Positions 11,805-22,640 of a DNA stretch of 64,000 bases are shown here, piece after piece; within the stretch, counting starts at the first letter, position 1, and every line of letters begins with the position of its first letter. The translations under genes and the position numbers were made by a program. The notes under the pieces are model-generated. The model was not told the DNA's origin. It ran no database searches and saw only the letters and a list, made by a program, of their open reading frames with translations. Origin of the DNA: Undaria pinnatifida (Eukaryota > Sar > Phaeophyceae > Laminariales > Alariaceae); contig JABAKD010000026.1 in the NCBI GenBank assembly GCA_012845835.1, positions 7,334,493 through 7,398,492 of the forward strand. The letters are read 5' to 3'.

Positions 11805-12032
11805 ATGTCGGCATGCACCAGTCAATGGAAGGCAAGCTCGTTCCATCTCAGAGGAGTGAGGGCATCATTCGACCATAAAAACCGTTGTGTGCAGCCTCCA
11901 CGACAAGTCATATACATCCAGCACAACCAGTGTTCGTGCCCAGACGAGCTCTATTGTCACAACAAACTACCAGACAGAGCTGCACATTGCAAATACAGGA
12001 AGGTGATTTGGCGATGCAATGAGCCGCAATGA
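11805..12032 (+). CDS. Small Cys-rich ORF, unknown
   Basis: A 75-codon frame whose ATG has A at position -3 (AACCATGTC). The product has seven cysteines, including a CSC pair and CHNK and HCKYRK clusters near the C-terminus, and ends at a TGA. It does not overlap any repeat family that I found. No signal peptide or known domain is evident. AGGAAG|GTGATT at about 12002 could also be a splice donor, so this may be one exon of something longer. A chance frame remains quite possible. Confidence 0.25.
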   Translation: MSACTSQWKASSFHLRGVRASFDHKNRCVQPPRQVIYIQHNQCSCPDELYCHNKLPDRAAHCKYRKVIWRCNEPQ

Positions 12033-12119
12033 ACATGTAAGGTAGCATATCATATGCGATGATATTCACACCTGGTATCATACAACAAGCATACATGACA
12101 TGATACCAATCGCAGCGCA

Positions 12120-12245
12120 TCCTCCGACGGGTAAAAAAAAAAAATAGGAACCTCGCGACACTTCAACATGTTTTCATATGTGTCGTGTGTCGATTAAACT
12201 CTCTTGCACTCGAAACACAGCGCTAGAATAGCTGGCGCGCCCTCC
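12120..12245 (+). repeat. Poly-T-family repeat, copy 2
   Basis: Matches 7231-7362 through ATCCTCCGACGGGTA, CATATGTGTCGTGTGTCGATT and CGCTAG...AGCTGGCGCGCCC. Here the homopolymer is an A run after the palindrome rather than a T run before it. Confidence 0.6.
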
Positions 12246-12625
12246 CTCCGGCTTCCACGGCGGTAATAAAACGAGCCCGCCAAGTGCTAGACACACGACC
12301 GGACACCAGAAGAACTATCCACGAACAAGCTTGGGAAAATCCTCGATCCTCGATCGGAGGAGGCGTTCTTCTCTTGTACTTGCATATGTTACTGGGGTAC
12401 AAGAGTATCAAACACAACTAGCTTTGGTAGTAACATCATGTACCCCGGTATTACCTGGTACTTGTCTGTAAAATGGGTATTGAAGCAATCGCAGAATGTC
12501 GTCACTTCATGTAGTCTATAGACTGGCTGCGTGAGGAGTGCCAGGAGACTGCTATAGACGACCCAGGTTAATCCCATGATACAAAAACAACGCGCGAGCG
12601 AGCAGGGGAGGACTCATGCGCCACA
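12246..12625. other. Spacer, nothing recognised
   Basis: One TACCTGGTA word near 12449 and short open frames only. Confidence 0.5.
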
Positions 12626-12631
12626 ATCACA

Positions 12632-12692
12632 ACTCAAAGTACAAGTCACAAGTCACAAGTCACAAGTCACAAGCCACAAGTTACAAGTCAGC
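12632..12692 (+). repeat. (ACAAGTC)n minisatellite
   Basis: About eight copies of a 7-bp ACAAGTC unit, slightly diverged at the right edge. A doubled GAGTAGTGAGTA word follows at 12707-12725. Confidence 0.85.
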
Positions 12693-12832
12693 AGTACTCT
12701 AGTAGTGAGCAGTGAGTAGTGAGTACGACCGATCACGCACTGGTACCAGGTACTCTATACCTGGTATATCAATATGATGACGGGAACAAAAATCCGCACA
12801 AATTGCAATTTTATAACTTTTGCCTCAAGAGC

Positions 12833-12905
12833 CCCAATCCCCGTTCTCACACTAATTCCAAGTGATTTGTTCCCAAAAACGGCTTTCCAGTTGTGAGGGG
12901 GTTAA
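12833..12905 (+). mobile_element. AATTCCAAGTAATT-family MITE copy
   Basis: Contains ACTAATTCCAAGTGATTTGT, CCCAAAAACGGCTTTCCAG and TTGTGAGGGGGTTAA, closely matching 4543-4632. The left terminal repeat is degraded. Confidence 0.6.
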
Positions 12906-13137
12906 TACGACTAATCTGCTACTATTTATAACACGTACATGTATGGCACCGCTGCTAAGGTACGAAGCAAACGGGGAGGCACCTGCAACCCCAGGAGAAC
13001 GATACTCTCATCACATAACATCACATCACATCACATCACATGCATACCAACCGTGGCGCCGAGCAGGGTCGCCGAATCGAACGAACAACCCTGACCTTTT
13101 AACCCTTCAACGACTTTTCGGACCAAGGTACCGGTAC

Positions 13138-13167
13138 CACGGACTTGATTATGCGAGTTGATGTGAG

Positions 13168-13199
<32 letters not shown>

Positions 13200-13201
13200 C
13201 T
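13138..13201 (+). repeat. R3 3' end with (AAC)n tract
   Basis: ACGGACTTGATTATGCGAG and TGTGAGAAC match the right end of R3 at 8.56 and 14.45 kb, followed by about ten AAC triplets. The triplets end exactly where homology to the LINE coding sequence starts. Confidence 0.7.
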
Positions 13202-13560
13202 CACAGCTTCCGAGAGCATAGAGGCGACAGTGCGCAAAAGGAGGATATTGTTTGCGGGATTCGTAACAAGTATGGGGGAGGAGCGTCTGCCACAGAGGGT
13301 GATGTTTGGGGAGCTTGTTGGGGGCAAGGGCTACTCAGGGGGGCAAAAGAAGGACTGGTTGGTGCATCTGAAGGAGAATATGTCGGTCTTAAGAGTGAAA
13401 TTCGAAGGGTGGCGAAAGGCTGCTCAGAAGGCCGGCAGATGGTTTCGAAGGGTAGAGGAGGGAGCCGAGTTGTTCTTGCGGAAATGGCATGAGACAGAGA
13501 CGCAAAGCTGCAGAGCGATACGCAAAGGCCGCGGCAGCGGCATCCACCGTCGGCATCTCT
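13202..13560 (+). pseudogene. LINE reverse transcriptase, C-terminal fragment
   Basis: In the frame beginning near 13203 the sequence reads SESIEATVRKRRILFAG, then LPQRVMFGELVGG, KKAW-like positions, QKAGRWFRRVEE and FLRKWHE. These match residues about 360-475 of the reverse-transcriptase protein at 53.7-55.3 kb ([49 protein letters not shown]). The reverse-transcriptase core is missing, so this is a 5'-truncated, dead copy. It ends at a stop near 13560 and is followed by a purine-rich tail, as in the longer copy. Amino-acid identity by eye is about 40%, so it is an older or different subfamily. Confidence 0.85.
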
Positions 13561-13565
13561 AAGCG

Positions 13566-13776
13566 GCCGAAGGGAGGGGGGAAGTGGGCGAGGGGGGAAG
13601 GGGGGGGACGGGGGAAGGGGGAAGGGGGGAAGGGGGGAGGGGGGGGAGGGGGGAAGGGGGGAGGGGGGAAGGGGGGAAGGGGGGGAGAGGGGGGAGGGGG
13701 GAAGGGGGGAAGGGGGGGGGGGGGAGGGGGGACGGGGCGAGGGGGGGGGAAGGTGAAGGGGAAGGGGGGGCATCCT
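13566..13776 (+). repeat. 210-bp polypurine (GGGGGAAGG)n tract
   Basis: Almost pure G and A on the plus strand, with runs of up to 14 G. It directly follows the LINE fragment, matching the purine-rich stretch encoding the Gly/Arg tail of the longer LINE. It could form G-quadruplex or triplex DNA (inference from composition). Pro-rich minus frames and Gly-rich plus frames across it are artefacts. Confidence 0.9.
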
Positions 13777-13974
13777 GCCCAAGAGACTGAAGTCTGGGTC
13801 TAGCCTTCATCGTCTTGAAATTTGTGGGCTTTCCCATGGCCGTCACAAGTTAGCGTAAGGCCACCCTGACTTCTTCGCCTTGTTGCGTTCTCTCCCCAGT
13901 GCCATTGATGATGCACTTGATACTCTATGAGCCCAATGCGGTCTTCAGTCAGTTCCCAGGGTCTGCCAGTATGA

Positions 13975-14115
13975 CATTTTTTTCTCTTTTCCTTTTCTTG
14001 CTTCCTCTTCTTGTCTCTTCTTTTCTTGCTCTTGTCTTTTCTTTTTTTCTCGTTTTTTCGCTTCCTTGTCTTTTCTTTCCTTTCCTTTATCTTTTTTTCT
14101 GTTCTTTGTTTCTAT
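13975..14115 (+). repeat. Polypyrimidine tract
   Basis: About 140 bases of T with scattered C and few purines, 200 bp after the polypurine tract and on the same strand. It is not a clean reverse complement of that tract, so it is a separate low-complexity block. Confidence 0.85.
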
Positions 14116-14315
14116 TTTCCAATTGATCTTGCGTCTGACGTGAATATGCCAAGCAATAGGTACTACGTGTAATATATACAGTACGTGGTAGTCTTCCCTG
14201 GGTGGCAAGCGGTATAATCGGTTTTATAAGGCGTGAGTAGTGAGACGTGTGCAACAATATGGACCTGGCACATCGTAGGCTAACTCCCGATTTCCACTCT
14301 TGATATGTTTTTGGT

Positions 14316-14475
14316 GGAGGCATGAATTGCGCAAGCTGTGATATATGCGTTCACCACCTTTGGTTTGTGTTTTTTTCCTGGGGTATTCCTCAGCTCCAGT
14401 GACTGGAGCCTGTCCTGTGAACACGGACTTGATTATGCGAGTAAATGTGAGAACAACAACAACAACAACAACAAC
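14316..14475 (+). repeat. Interspersed repeat R3, copy 2, with AAC tail
   Basis: Matches 8424-8582 and ends in TGTGAGAAC plus six AAC triplets. Contains GCTCCAGTGACTGGAGC, a perfect 8-bp inverted repeat with a 1-base spacer. The homopolymer-like tail suggests retroposition, but no polymerase III promoter is visible. Confidence 0.7.
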
Positions 14476-14702
14476 TCATATCGGTACCCATACCGGTACT
14501 CAGGTAGAGAGTGCAATACCGCTATATATTAGCGACCTTATAGCGGTGACATGAGAGATGAGTGTGGTCTCGCGATCTCACGATGTTATCAACCGATAAA
14601 ATATACCACAGGGTATCAGGTATCAACCGATTTCGTGAGCGCTATAAAAAGTGCTAAATTATTATTAGTGAGCGAAGTATTATAGCGACGATATTACTAG
14701 TA

Positions 14703-14891
14703 CAGTCAACCCCGCTTTGAGGACGCTCGTAGTAAGGAAACTCCCCGCTTTAAGGACGACTTTTTTTTCCGGACCGAGGGGGCCGACAGACAGTATACAT
14801 ACAGGGGTGTACACTACTAAGGACGAAACCCCGCTTTGAGGACGCTTTTTTTCAAGAAAAACCATGTGCGTCCTTAAAGCGGGGTTGACTG
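14703..14891. mobile_element. TA-flanked MITE (Tc1/mariner-pogo type)
   Basis: A complete 189-bp element. The left end is CAGTCAACCCCGCTTTGAGG and the right end is the reverse complement of CAGTCAACCCCGCTTTAAGG. The TA dinucleotide flanks both ends (14701-14702 and 14892-14893). A CAGT start and TA target duplication are known features of pogo/Tigger-like members of the Tc1/mariner superfamily. Internally the CCCCGCTTTGAGGACG motif recurs at 14741-14757 and 14828-14845. No transposase, so non-autonomous. Confidence 0.85.
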
Positions 14892-15117
14892 TAGTGTGTA
14901 ATGAGTATTCAGATTCCTGTTTCCACCAGCCGACGACATCCAGCAAACAACTGGCAGTGCCCGTGCCAATGTCTCATCCTACTACAGCAGTACACTAATA
15001 AAGGAGAGGTGAGACCTATGGGCTATGGCAATAACAGCAGTAAGCAAAGGCTTTTCTTCCCACTAATTAATCCTACTAAATAATATTCATACTTGATAAT
15101 CTGATGCATTTCCTTCA

Positions 15118-15365
15118 ACAGCTGTCAGATTTTGTCCCCCTCAGAAACGGGTTTTATAGTTTCCGCGCACAGACTGCCTAACATCACCCTGTTGACCCTG
15201 ATGGCTACACTATAGTTGCAAGGGGAGTCGCCGACCTATATCCTTAATCATGAGGACACACAACCCGTAATACGCGCGATCGGAGCATCACACACAGCTT
15301 GCAAAGATGAGTTTCGACAAAATCTTCGACCTCACAGCTGGAGTGTATTTCAATTTTTATAATAT
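15118..15365 (+). repeat. Interspersed repeat R1, copy 2
   Basis: Best full copy of R1: starts at ACAGCTGTCAGATTTTGTCC, continues through GTTGACCCTGATGG and AGTCGCCGACCTATATCC, and ends near TGGAGTGTATTTCAATTTTT. Matches 4735-4986 (reversed) over the whole length. Function and class unknown. Confidence 0.8.
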
Positions 15366-15427
15366 TTTTCATATTTTAGTATACACTACCAGGTACAAAT
15401 TAATAACTGGGTATCTAGCCCATACCG

Positions 15428-15715
15428 GTTCAGAGACAAGCTCTGTGGTCACAAAAAATACTGAATGCCGAGTACCGGTAAGAAAGATGGGTCTTTCCCA
15501 CACCCAAAGACTTTTTCTCGCGCACAATTTGACTTGCGGAAAGCGCAACAGCGTGTGCTAGCAACACTGGATGACAAATCGACGAGCAGTGGGATTCCTG
15601 AACCCTATGCGCGATGAAAATTGAAGGCAAGAACGGGGGGGAGAAGGGACGACACCTGTGACCACGGCTTGTCCAGAAGCTGGAAAGTAAAAGTGTGCAA
15701 AAAAAAAAGAAAAAA
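15428..15715 (+). repeat. SINE-like body (copy without tRNA head)
   Basis: From about 15495 to 15712 this is the reverse complement of 51331-51530, for example AATTTGACTTGCGGAAA, ATCGACGAGCAGTGGGATT and GACACCTGTGACCACGGCTT. In the 51-kb copy the same body follows a tRNA-like head. Here the left side is instead a fragment containing AGCTCTGTGGTCACAA, related to the arms of the 52-kb palindrome. Confidence 0.7.
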
Positions 15716-17040
15716 CACACACCGCAGTCTTGCAGAGGAAATGGAAGAAGTAGGATTTGCAGAACCGTTACCCGGTATGATATGGCTTAATACGTGGTTG
15801 CTGTCACATCGCAACTCTCTTCGTCCTGCATTTAGAAGCTACAGCAGTAGAGTTGGACAGAAGATAACACTTGACAAAAGGGAAAGCCGGCAGCCCAGGC
15901 GTCGGGCGTCGGGCAGCTTCGTGTGGCCGAGTAGCCCAAAGGAACTGATGCCGTCAGTCCTAGTCGTCAATAACTTTCGTCTACGTTGACCTCAACCCCC
16001 TTCCGAAAATCAATACCTGGCATGAGACTACATAGTTCTATTGATAGTATTAATACGAAGTATAACATCATCACTAGCCTATTAATAGACTACCAGGTAC
16101 CTACCATCTGTGTTGAGGTACTGCTGTACACGTACTGACTGCTGTGCTGCTGTAGAAGCACTCGTGCAGGATGTGAACACGCCGATATGAGACGCTACTG
16201 CTGCGGTGTTGCTTGCTGGAACGCTACGCTACTGCTGCGGTGTTGCTTGCTGGAGCGCTGCTGCTGCTTAACAGCAGCGACCAACCACCAACGACTACAT
16301 ATTTACAGCTCGTCACCGACGATCTGCCTCAAAGAGATGACGTCGATCACAATCACAAACCACTGCTCTCGTTGTGTGTTGTGTGTTGTGTATGAATCGA
16401 GTGGAATTCGAATCAAAACAAGACAAATAAACAGGGGGCGCAAGGGTAGGCAGTAGGCAGACGCCGTACTCGTGTGCACTGCACTTGGAAATACAACCAC
16501 ACCATAGACTATTCATCCATCCGGACCGGATTGACGAGTATCATATCGTACGAGTATGATTTAACACGAAACCAATTCCAATGATTTGTCGTACTGATTG
16601 TTCTACCTACCACACACCACACAACACTCGTGCTGCTGCTGCTGCTACTGCTGCTACTGCTGTGCGTACCACCGCCCCCCCCCGCTCCCCTGCGGTGTTT
16701 TATTTTCTACGCGAGTGCTATTATCCAGGCGTGAGGTGTGAGAGGATCCCAAGCATGGAAAATCAACGGTACCATATCGCACAAGACACCATGATACACA
16801 TACGTAGTATTCCTGCGGCATAGACTGCATATCTGGCAAAGCACGTATGCAGACACCCACAGCACGCAATATAATAAATAGCACACTATTCGTACCGCTC
16901 GTAGAAAATACCCGATACACTAGCAATTATCTTGCTGTAGCTTTGATTGCGATTGTGTGTGGTTTCACTGTCTCAGTCTGTTGCAACAGAATTTGCATCT
17001 CTCTTACGAGTCAGAAGAATCACAGGACGGACACTGGGTG
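15716..17040. other. Spacer, small tandem duplication
   Basis: A 34-bp unit containing CGCTACTGCTGCGGTGTTGC is repeated twice at 16193-16258. (CTG)n runs lie at 16258-16270 and 16632-16660. A fragment at 16925-17035 resembles repeat R4 (see 57.6 kb). No gene supported. Confidence 0.45.
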
Positions 17041-17042
17041 CA

Positions 17043-17118
17043 CAGTCAACCCCGACGCACATGGTTTTTCTTGAAAAAAAGCGTCCTTAAAGCGGGGTTT
17101 CGTCCTTAATAGTGTATA
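17043..17118 (-). mobile_element. Truncated copy of the 189-bp TA MITE
   Basis: Starts CAGTCAACCCC, then lacks about eight bases of the terminal repeat. It continues as the reverse complement of the right half of the element at 14703-14891 (ATGGTTTTTCTTG, GCGTCCTTAAAGCGGGG, CGTCCTTAATAGTGTATAC). The far end is missing and there is no TA at the left junction, so it is an internally deleted relic. Confidence 0.8.
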
Positions 17119-17532
17119 CAACGGCATTCCTCTTCCACACATACGCTGCCGACAACGAGCACGCGAGGCCGACCACAAATACAGCTAGACCTAACCAAGA
17201 CCCGGTCCTTTGAACTACAAACTGCAAGCCAAAGAGAGACAACATTCTCGTGGCATGATAGCAATCCGGATGGTATCATACAAGATGCGGTGGGGGTGCG
17301 GGTCGGGGCAGAAAGGGGTACAACCAATGGCACGCAACACATCATACAAACAGCGGGTCTACTGCTGTGTTGTGCTGCTGTTTTGTCTACTGCGGACAAA
17401 CGACATCGGAGATTCTCCCTTCACAATTTGAGCTGGCTTGTGTGCTTTGTTTTCTGTGCTATAGGCGGCGGTGAGATGGGAAAAGTTACCGAAGAGGCCA
17501 CGCCGACGCACCGAACGTGATGTTCCTGCTTG

Positions 17533-17905
17533 AGCGGCGAGGAGACCAGAAAGTTGTCAAAGTAAAGAGAAAGGCTCTTCTTCTGTTCCCGTCACCACTA
17601 TCACCCCGTCCAACTTTGAGCATGACCATGAGCAGGACACCATACTCAACATATTTAGTGGTAGCAAGGTGATTGCGTCTCTAGGTATGCGTACCACATC
17701 ATCTGTGCCAGAAACGGAAGAAGAGGATTATAATGCTGATATTGACACACAGCTGTACGTACCTGGTACTAAAATCAGTATAAAATCAACAAACCGCCAA
17801 AAAAATAATAATTACATCAAAATAATAACACAACCATCAAGAGACAGCGGCAGCAGCAGTCAGCGCATCTACCATCCACCCACTACAAAGAAAACAATGA
17901 CCTAG
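17533..17905 (+). CDS. Hydrophilic open frame, unknown
   Basis: Open for 124 codons after a TGA. The first ATG is internal at about 17686, so if coding it is more likely an exon than a whole gene. The product has an acidic segment (PETEEEDYNADIDTQLY) followed by a basic Ser/Asn/Lys-rich tail (STNRQKNNNY...), with no membrane segment or known domain. The sequence is unique in the window and amino-acid usage is varied, but the A-rich composition alone can generate such hydrophilic frames. Confidence 0.25.
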
Positions 17906-17924
17906 ACACGACCTGATACACAAA

Positions 17925-18212
17925 GTGCCACGACAACTGCCGAGAGCAACACTATTAATAGAAGCGCCCCAACTCGTTCGGGTGTTGGGGAATCAAGAAG
18001 AACAGGAGAACCAGGTCAATCAATACTTCGGGTCCTCCGATAGACTCTGCTCAGAACAGAAACATAGGACCATAAAGGAAGCAAACGACGCGACTTCTGG
18101 CACTGCTCAAAAAAAGCAACACTTGGCGCTCGGTGTATATAAGGAAACTTCACAAATCTACAAAAACAAAAAAGCCATACTAAATCCTCATCAAATCATA
18201 TCATATCTGTAG
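17925..18212 (+). CDS. Second hydrophilic open frame, unknown
   Basis: A 95-codon frame 20 bp after the previous one, in a different frame. Gln/Glu/Lys/Asn-rich with motifs such as NQEEQENQVNQYF and VYKETSQIYKNKKAIL, ending at TAG. The alternation with 17533-17905 could reflect one gene interrupted by a frameshift or intron, or simply A-rich noise. No domain recognised. Confidence 0.2.
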   Translation: MPRQLPRATLLIEAPQLVRVLGNQEEQENQVNQYFGSSDRLCSEQKHRTIKEANDATSGTAQKKQHLALGVYKETSQIYKNKKAILNPHQIISYL

Positions 18213-21200
18213 GGAAAAATAATGTAAATTTGCAGCCGCTGGCCGAGGAATTTCCAAATCGCTGACCGACCTGTTGGATTTTTTATATTTGACCGAACTC
18301 TTCTTTTGCATCATGCTGTTTGCGAAAAGCGCGAAAAGAACAAAAACGTTCACACATTCACACACAAGCTTCCACAGCCCACAGCAGCAGCTGCTGCGCA
18401 TCGTATCATGACCTCGAAGCATACGGGTACGGCTATCCATCTCGGCTGGGTACCAAAAAGAGTAAGGCAAACCACCCACATCATGTTTTTCAAAAGCTTG
18501 CGTCATCACAAGAACCAAAAATTAAAAAAAATCACCAAAAACGCTAAGAAGAATCAGGTGCAAACTGAAAACAGAATTAGGTACAACAACAAAAAAACGT
18601 ACCTCTTCGTCCCAAAAATATAAGGACTATTTTAGTCTTCATACAAACCCCTCCAGAACTGCAAAAAATGTATAATACTAATTCCAAGTTAAATCAACCA
18701 AGAAAACATCACATATTAGTTTCGAGTTATTTGGCCATTAATATTATGGGTGCAGTTGTACAAAGGTCCTTATATTTCCGACCACAATGACATGATACTA
18801 AACTCTAATGGTATGGTGATGAAGCGCACCTGTAAGCGGTCCGCCCGTCTGTCGAATCCCCCGGATAGCTGCCGCTTGCACCCAGCCCCCGCCGCCCCTT
18901 CTCCACAAGACACAGTATCGCTCGACACCGTGACCTTCAAGCCGCATATCTCCGAGTCAAACGCACGTTTCGACGCCCTCAACCGAGTGTCTGTTGCTTG
19001 AACACCATACTGTTCGAGAGAGAAAGAGGCAACACGAGCAAAACATATTATACAAAACCAGACAACGTAATTTTGTGGATCAAAATGAAGAGAAATAGAA
19101 AGGAAAGTTGCGCGTTGCAAAATGGACGTAAATGTAATAACCGATTTGATATTAATATAGATACAATTCAATATTTATATTTACATCGGAATGTGTTGAA
19201 AAATCAAAAAGTGGAAAAAATTTCGCACGTACAAACTCACGTACAATTCAATGGCCATTCCACCAGAAGAGGACCCCCACGTATTGCCAAGCGTGTACGT
19301 GATGCGCACGGCGTTAGGGATAGGGGGTAGTGACGTCGTGGTTTGCTATTGGGTCTGCTTATCTACAGGGCACAATCGACTCTTGGGTGACAAGGAGACT
19401 GTCCAATGCGACCTTGTTGGTGTTGGCTGGGGTGGGTGAAAGGTGTAGGTGTTCAATCTACGTACGGGACATCAAACCGTCGGTGTACTCTTCATGGTAC
19501 ATAATAACACGGAAGTTTAGCCGAGAAAAATAAGTGATACCACGAACAATTCCGCGCTATGTCCCTGCCCTTCAGGGGCGGGATGCACCTTGTCTTGCGC
19601 CGACCCGTACCACCAATAGCAAACTCGTCGCCAACACACGAGGCACAAAAGGCAAAAGAGTAAGCACTACCACCCCAACAGAAGGCAGGCTGGGGAGCGA
19701 CAGAATCGAGGAATACAAAACGAGAAAACGAGAAAAAGAAGACATTCAATGATGTTTCGTCAAAATTATTGTCAAATAGAAAGCAGCATTGCTGTGACGC
19801 TGCTCGTGTGAACATTTAAGATTTTACATGGTGACAGCTCAGCACAGGCCCAACATACGCCTCAACAGACAAGAAAGGAAGTCGAGCTCTTACATTGTTC
19901 GATCGCAAGCTCCCAATCGCCAAGCTCAAGGCCAGCACACGCGCAGGACCCCCCATCCTCTTCCTCGCCGGGCCACCCTACGCAGTGCCCCCCCTCCTGC
20001 CGAGGTCAACAGCTCTCGCGCTTGGCTCTTGCTGGCCTGTGCCCGCCCTGTGAGGCAAGCTTTCTGGCCGGCTTGCGTGGTGCGTAGAGTCTCTCTTTTG
20101 ATCGGACTATTTAACTTCCTTTACCCAGACGCACGGCACGCCTGCGCGAGGGCCCCGTCCACCTGAGCCCCCGGAAGAGCTTCCCACGAGCCTTTGCCCT
20201 TCGCCAGCCGCTCCTTCGGCTGGACTCGTGGACGGGCGAGCACGCGCTGCTGTGCTTCCCTCCCCTTCTCACACCGACCGACTGGGTGTTGTGAAAGCTA
20301 CTACTGGATAAATATCCGAATAACGAATATAGCCCAGGTCGCGATCACTGCCCGACAGAGTCCCCCCTAAACCAGCGCCTATCGAGTGCTATCAGGCCCA
20401 GAACTGGGGCGGGCCTCTCTGAGTAGACTCGGCCTGGGGTGGGCTCTAGTTTTCGTTCGGCGTGTCTCGTACGACTTCGACTGCTATTACTACTACTGCT
20501 GCCGGCCTATCGGATCAGAACCGCAAAAAAAAACTCGATCGAACTGTTTGCATTATGCATCCCCCAACCCCTCTAAAAAAATGAAAACACGTTTTTGCAT
20601 TTTTTTGTGTCTTTTTCGGGCAGATGTCAGAATGGAAATCGACCGTTTAATTTTTTGATGATTTGAGATATTTGATATCCTTACTAAAACATCATCAATT
20701 CAGTATACGTATATGGCGGCTCAATTTTTGTGAGAGATCATTCTAGATCAAGTTCTCATCACCTCGCACATAATAATTTGTGCGATTTATTTATATTATT
20801 TGCACGAGAAGCATCATCTCCTGTCTCATATACAAGTCAGCGGTATTTTGATGCTTGTGTTTATGTTGCAGCAGCAGCACCACCACCGCCACCACCAACC
20901 ACGAGCCTGCCTGCCTTGTGCAGCAGAGTACAAACAGCGCACAGCTAATTCGGTACCTGGTACATTTTTGGCGCGTACGACGACAGATGATACTGGTGGT
21001 CTGGTATCTAGCACGAGTTGCTTACGATTTTTTTCACTTTCACCTGGTACCGGCGGTTGGTGGTACGTATACTAATAGTGAGTGAAATCACAGACCGAAA
21101 GAGTCGATATCAAGCGGGGACGACCATTGCTGCTGTATCAAGATTTTCTACGAGGATCTCCACCCTCTTTTTTTGGTCGTTTGTTCCAGCAGTACAATCA

Positions 21201-22090
21201 GTACTTGTATCCCCTTCCTCTTTTGCACTTTGTTCCTTCCCTTCTTCACGAGGCCCCCTTCCTTCCACCCCTTGTTATGATTCCTTCTTTCTCGCTTCTC
21301 TCACCCACCATCAGGAGTTGGGAGTCATGGTTGGATGGTATACTTCAGTATGTGGATTGCTGGAGGTTTGGTGAAACTGCTGCTGCAACTGAGCTTTACC
21401 AAGGTAGTGATACGACCACATTGCAGTGCTGCGCTATTATTATTAATCAATTGTATCAATTGGGTCAACCGCCCCCCCAGGCCGAGCTACGTTGAACGAG
21501 GCCGAGCTCTGTCTCTGAACGGTGCATACACGACACACCTAGAACAAAACGTTGTGTTTTGTATTAAGTACCTTCCTCTGTGTACACCACATACATGTAA
21601 GCTACGGTAAGTGACGTTTACGCTGGCCCTCAGTGCTCGGATAAGAATCTGCGGGACATTCGGGACACGTGGGGGGGATCCGAAGAGAATACGCGAATAA
21701 ACATGGACCTTGGGCTATATGAGGGGTCCTGGCACGGAGGCAGAAGCTCCCTCAACTCCTCCGGAGGTGGACACGTTCACGGCGCACAACGCAAGGACCC
21801 TCGCAAAGCTCCAGGGAGACTGCAACAACACAATTACGACAGCTGGTTGACCTCGTCCGTCACGCCGCCCACCCGTCTGCCCTGCACCAGTTGCCCGGGA
21901 CAGCAAGTCCACCTGGACCCAACAACCCGCTGGGGGTGCAAGAGACGAGAACCTGGACCAAGCCTCAGCACTAAAGCCTCTCAGGGGCGGCGGTTACCAC
22001 CTTCCGTCGTGCGCGGCCAACAGCCCTTCTTTAAGTAATTCCCCCAGTCGGAGTTCGTGGGCATGGGCAGAACAAGAACAACCACACGGA
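18213..22090. other. Spacer, no firm features
   Basis: Open frames up to 137 codons (21082-21495) were inspected and none shows a recognisable domain. A core-only AATTCCAAGT fragment lies near 18677. TACC(A/T)GGTA words lie at about 20954 and a C-starting variant at 21043. (CAG)n/(CCACCG)n runs lie at 20871-20900. The G/C-rich part at 19.9-20.3 kb gives Arg/Pro-rich frames without support. Confidence 0.4.
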
Positions 22091-22640
22091 GGCGGTAGAG
22101 GGGGGGGGGGGCGTACTCATTTGTCGCTTGCCTTAGTCGTTTTGACCGTTGACCACGCATCTCTTTCCAAGTGGAGCACCGTTTCTACTCCTAATAGAGA
22201 CATCTCCAACATTTGGGCGCTCAGTGCGTCTCTAGCATATACCAGGTATTACATTAAAGAAAAAATGTTCATCTTATTTATCTCCTTCCTGTTTGGCCGT
22301 CTGTGGCCACCATCTACCACGTCTCCTGTAGAGGATAGCGTTCGTTTTCTCGCTTCTATCTAATGTGCCAAACTACATGCGTCTATTTTCCTTATCCCCT
22401 CTAACACACCCCGTTTCTCCTTGTACTGTTCACGTTCTCCCACTAGATGCGGTAGAGGGGGGTATTCATTTCATGCATGGCCGTAGTCGTATGGCCATAG
22501 TGGTGTGACCCTCGTATCCCTTCAAGGCCGGGACGGAGCACGCCGGGTGTTCACCGACCAGACAGACGTTCCGTGCACCAAGAGCGAAGCGCCGTGAGGT
22601 GTTCGACAAATCGCATGAAGGACATGAAGGATGAGCTGCA
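22090..22640 (+). repeat. Repeat family R5, two copies
   Basis: At 22096-22107 a G run precedes GTACTCATTTGTCGC and GTTGACCACGCATCTCTTTCC. At 22446-22640 a better copy starts GCGGTAGAGGGGGGTATTCA and continues with ATGCATGGCCGTAGTC, CGGGACGGAGCACGCCGGG, TTCACCGACCAG and GAGCGAAGCGCCGTGAGG. The same order occurs at 24.18-24.39, 24.89-25.07 (reversed), 26.33-26.94, 33.53-33.70 (reversed) and 38.20-38.33 kb (reversed). No conserved reading frame. Confidence 0.7.

Noticed and set aside
13201-13846. Pro-rich and Gly-rich frames over the polypurine tract
   Set aside because: Low-complexity G/A DNA lacks stops. The only real coding signal here is the LINE fragment ending at about 13560.
15428-15989. 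122-codon plus frame at 15621-15989
   Set aside because: It begins inside the SINE-like body shared with 51 kb and is not open there in the matching frame.
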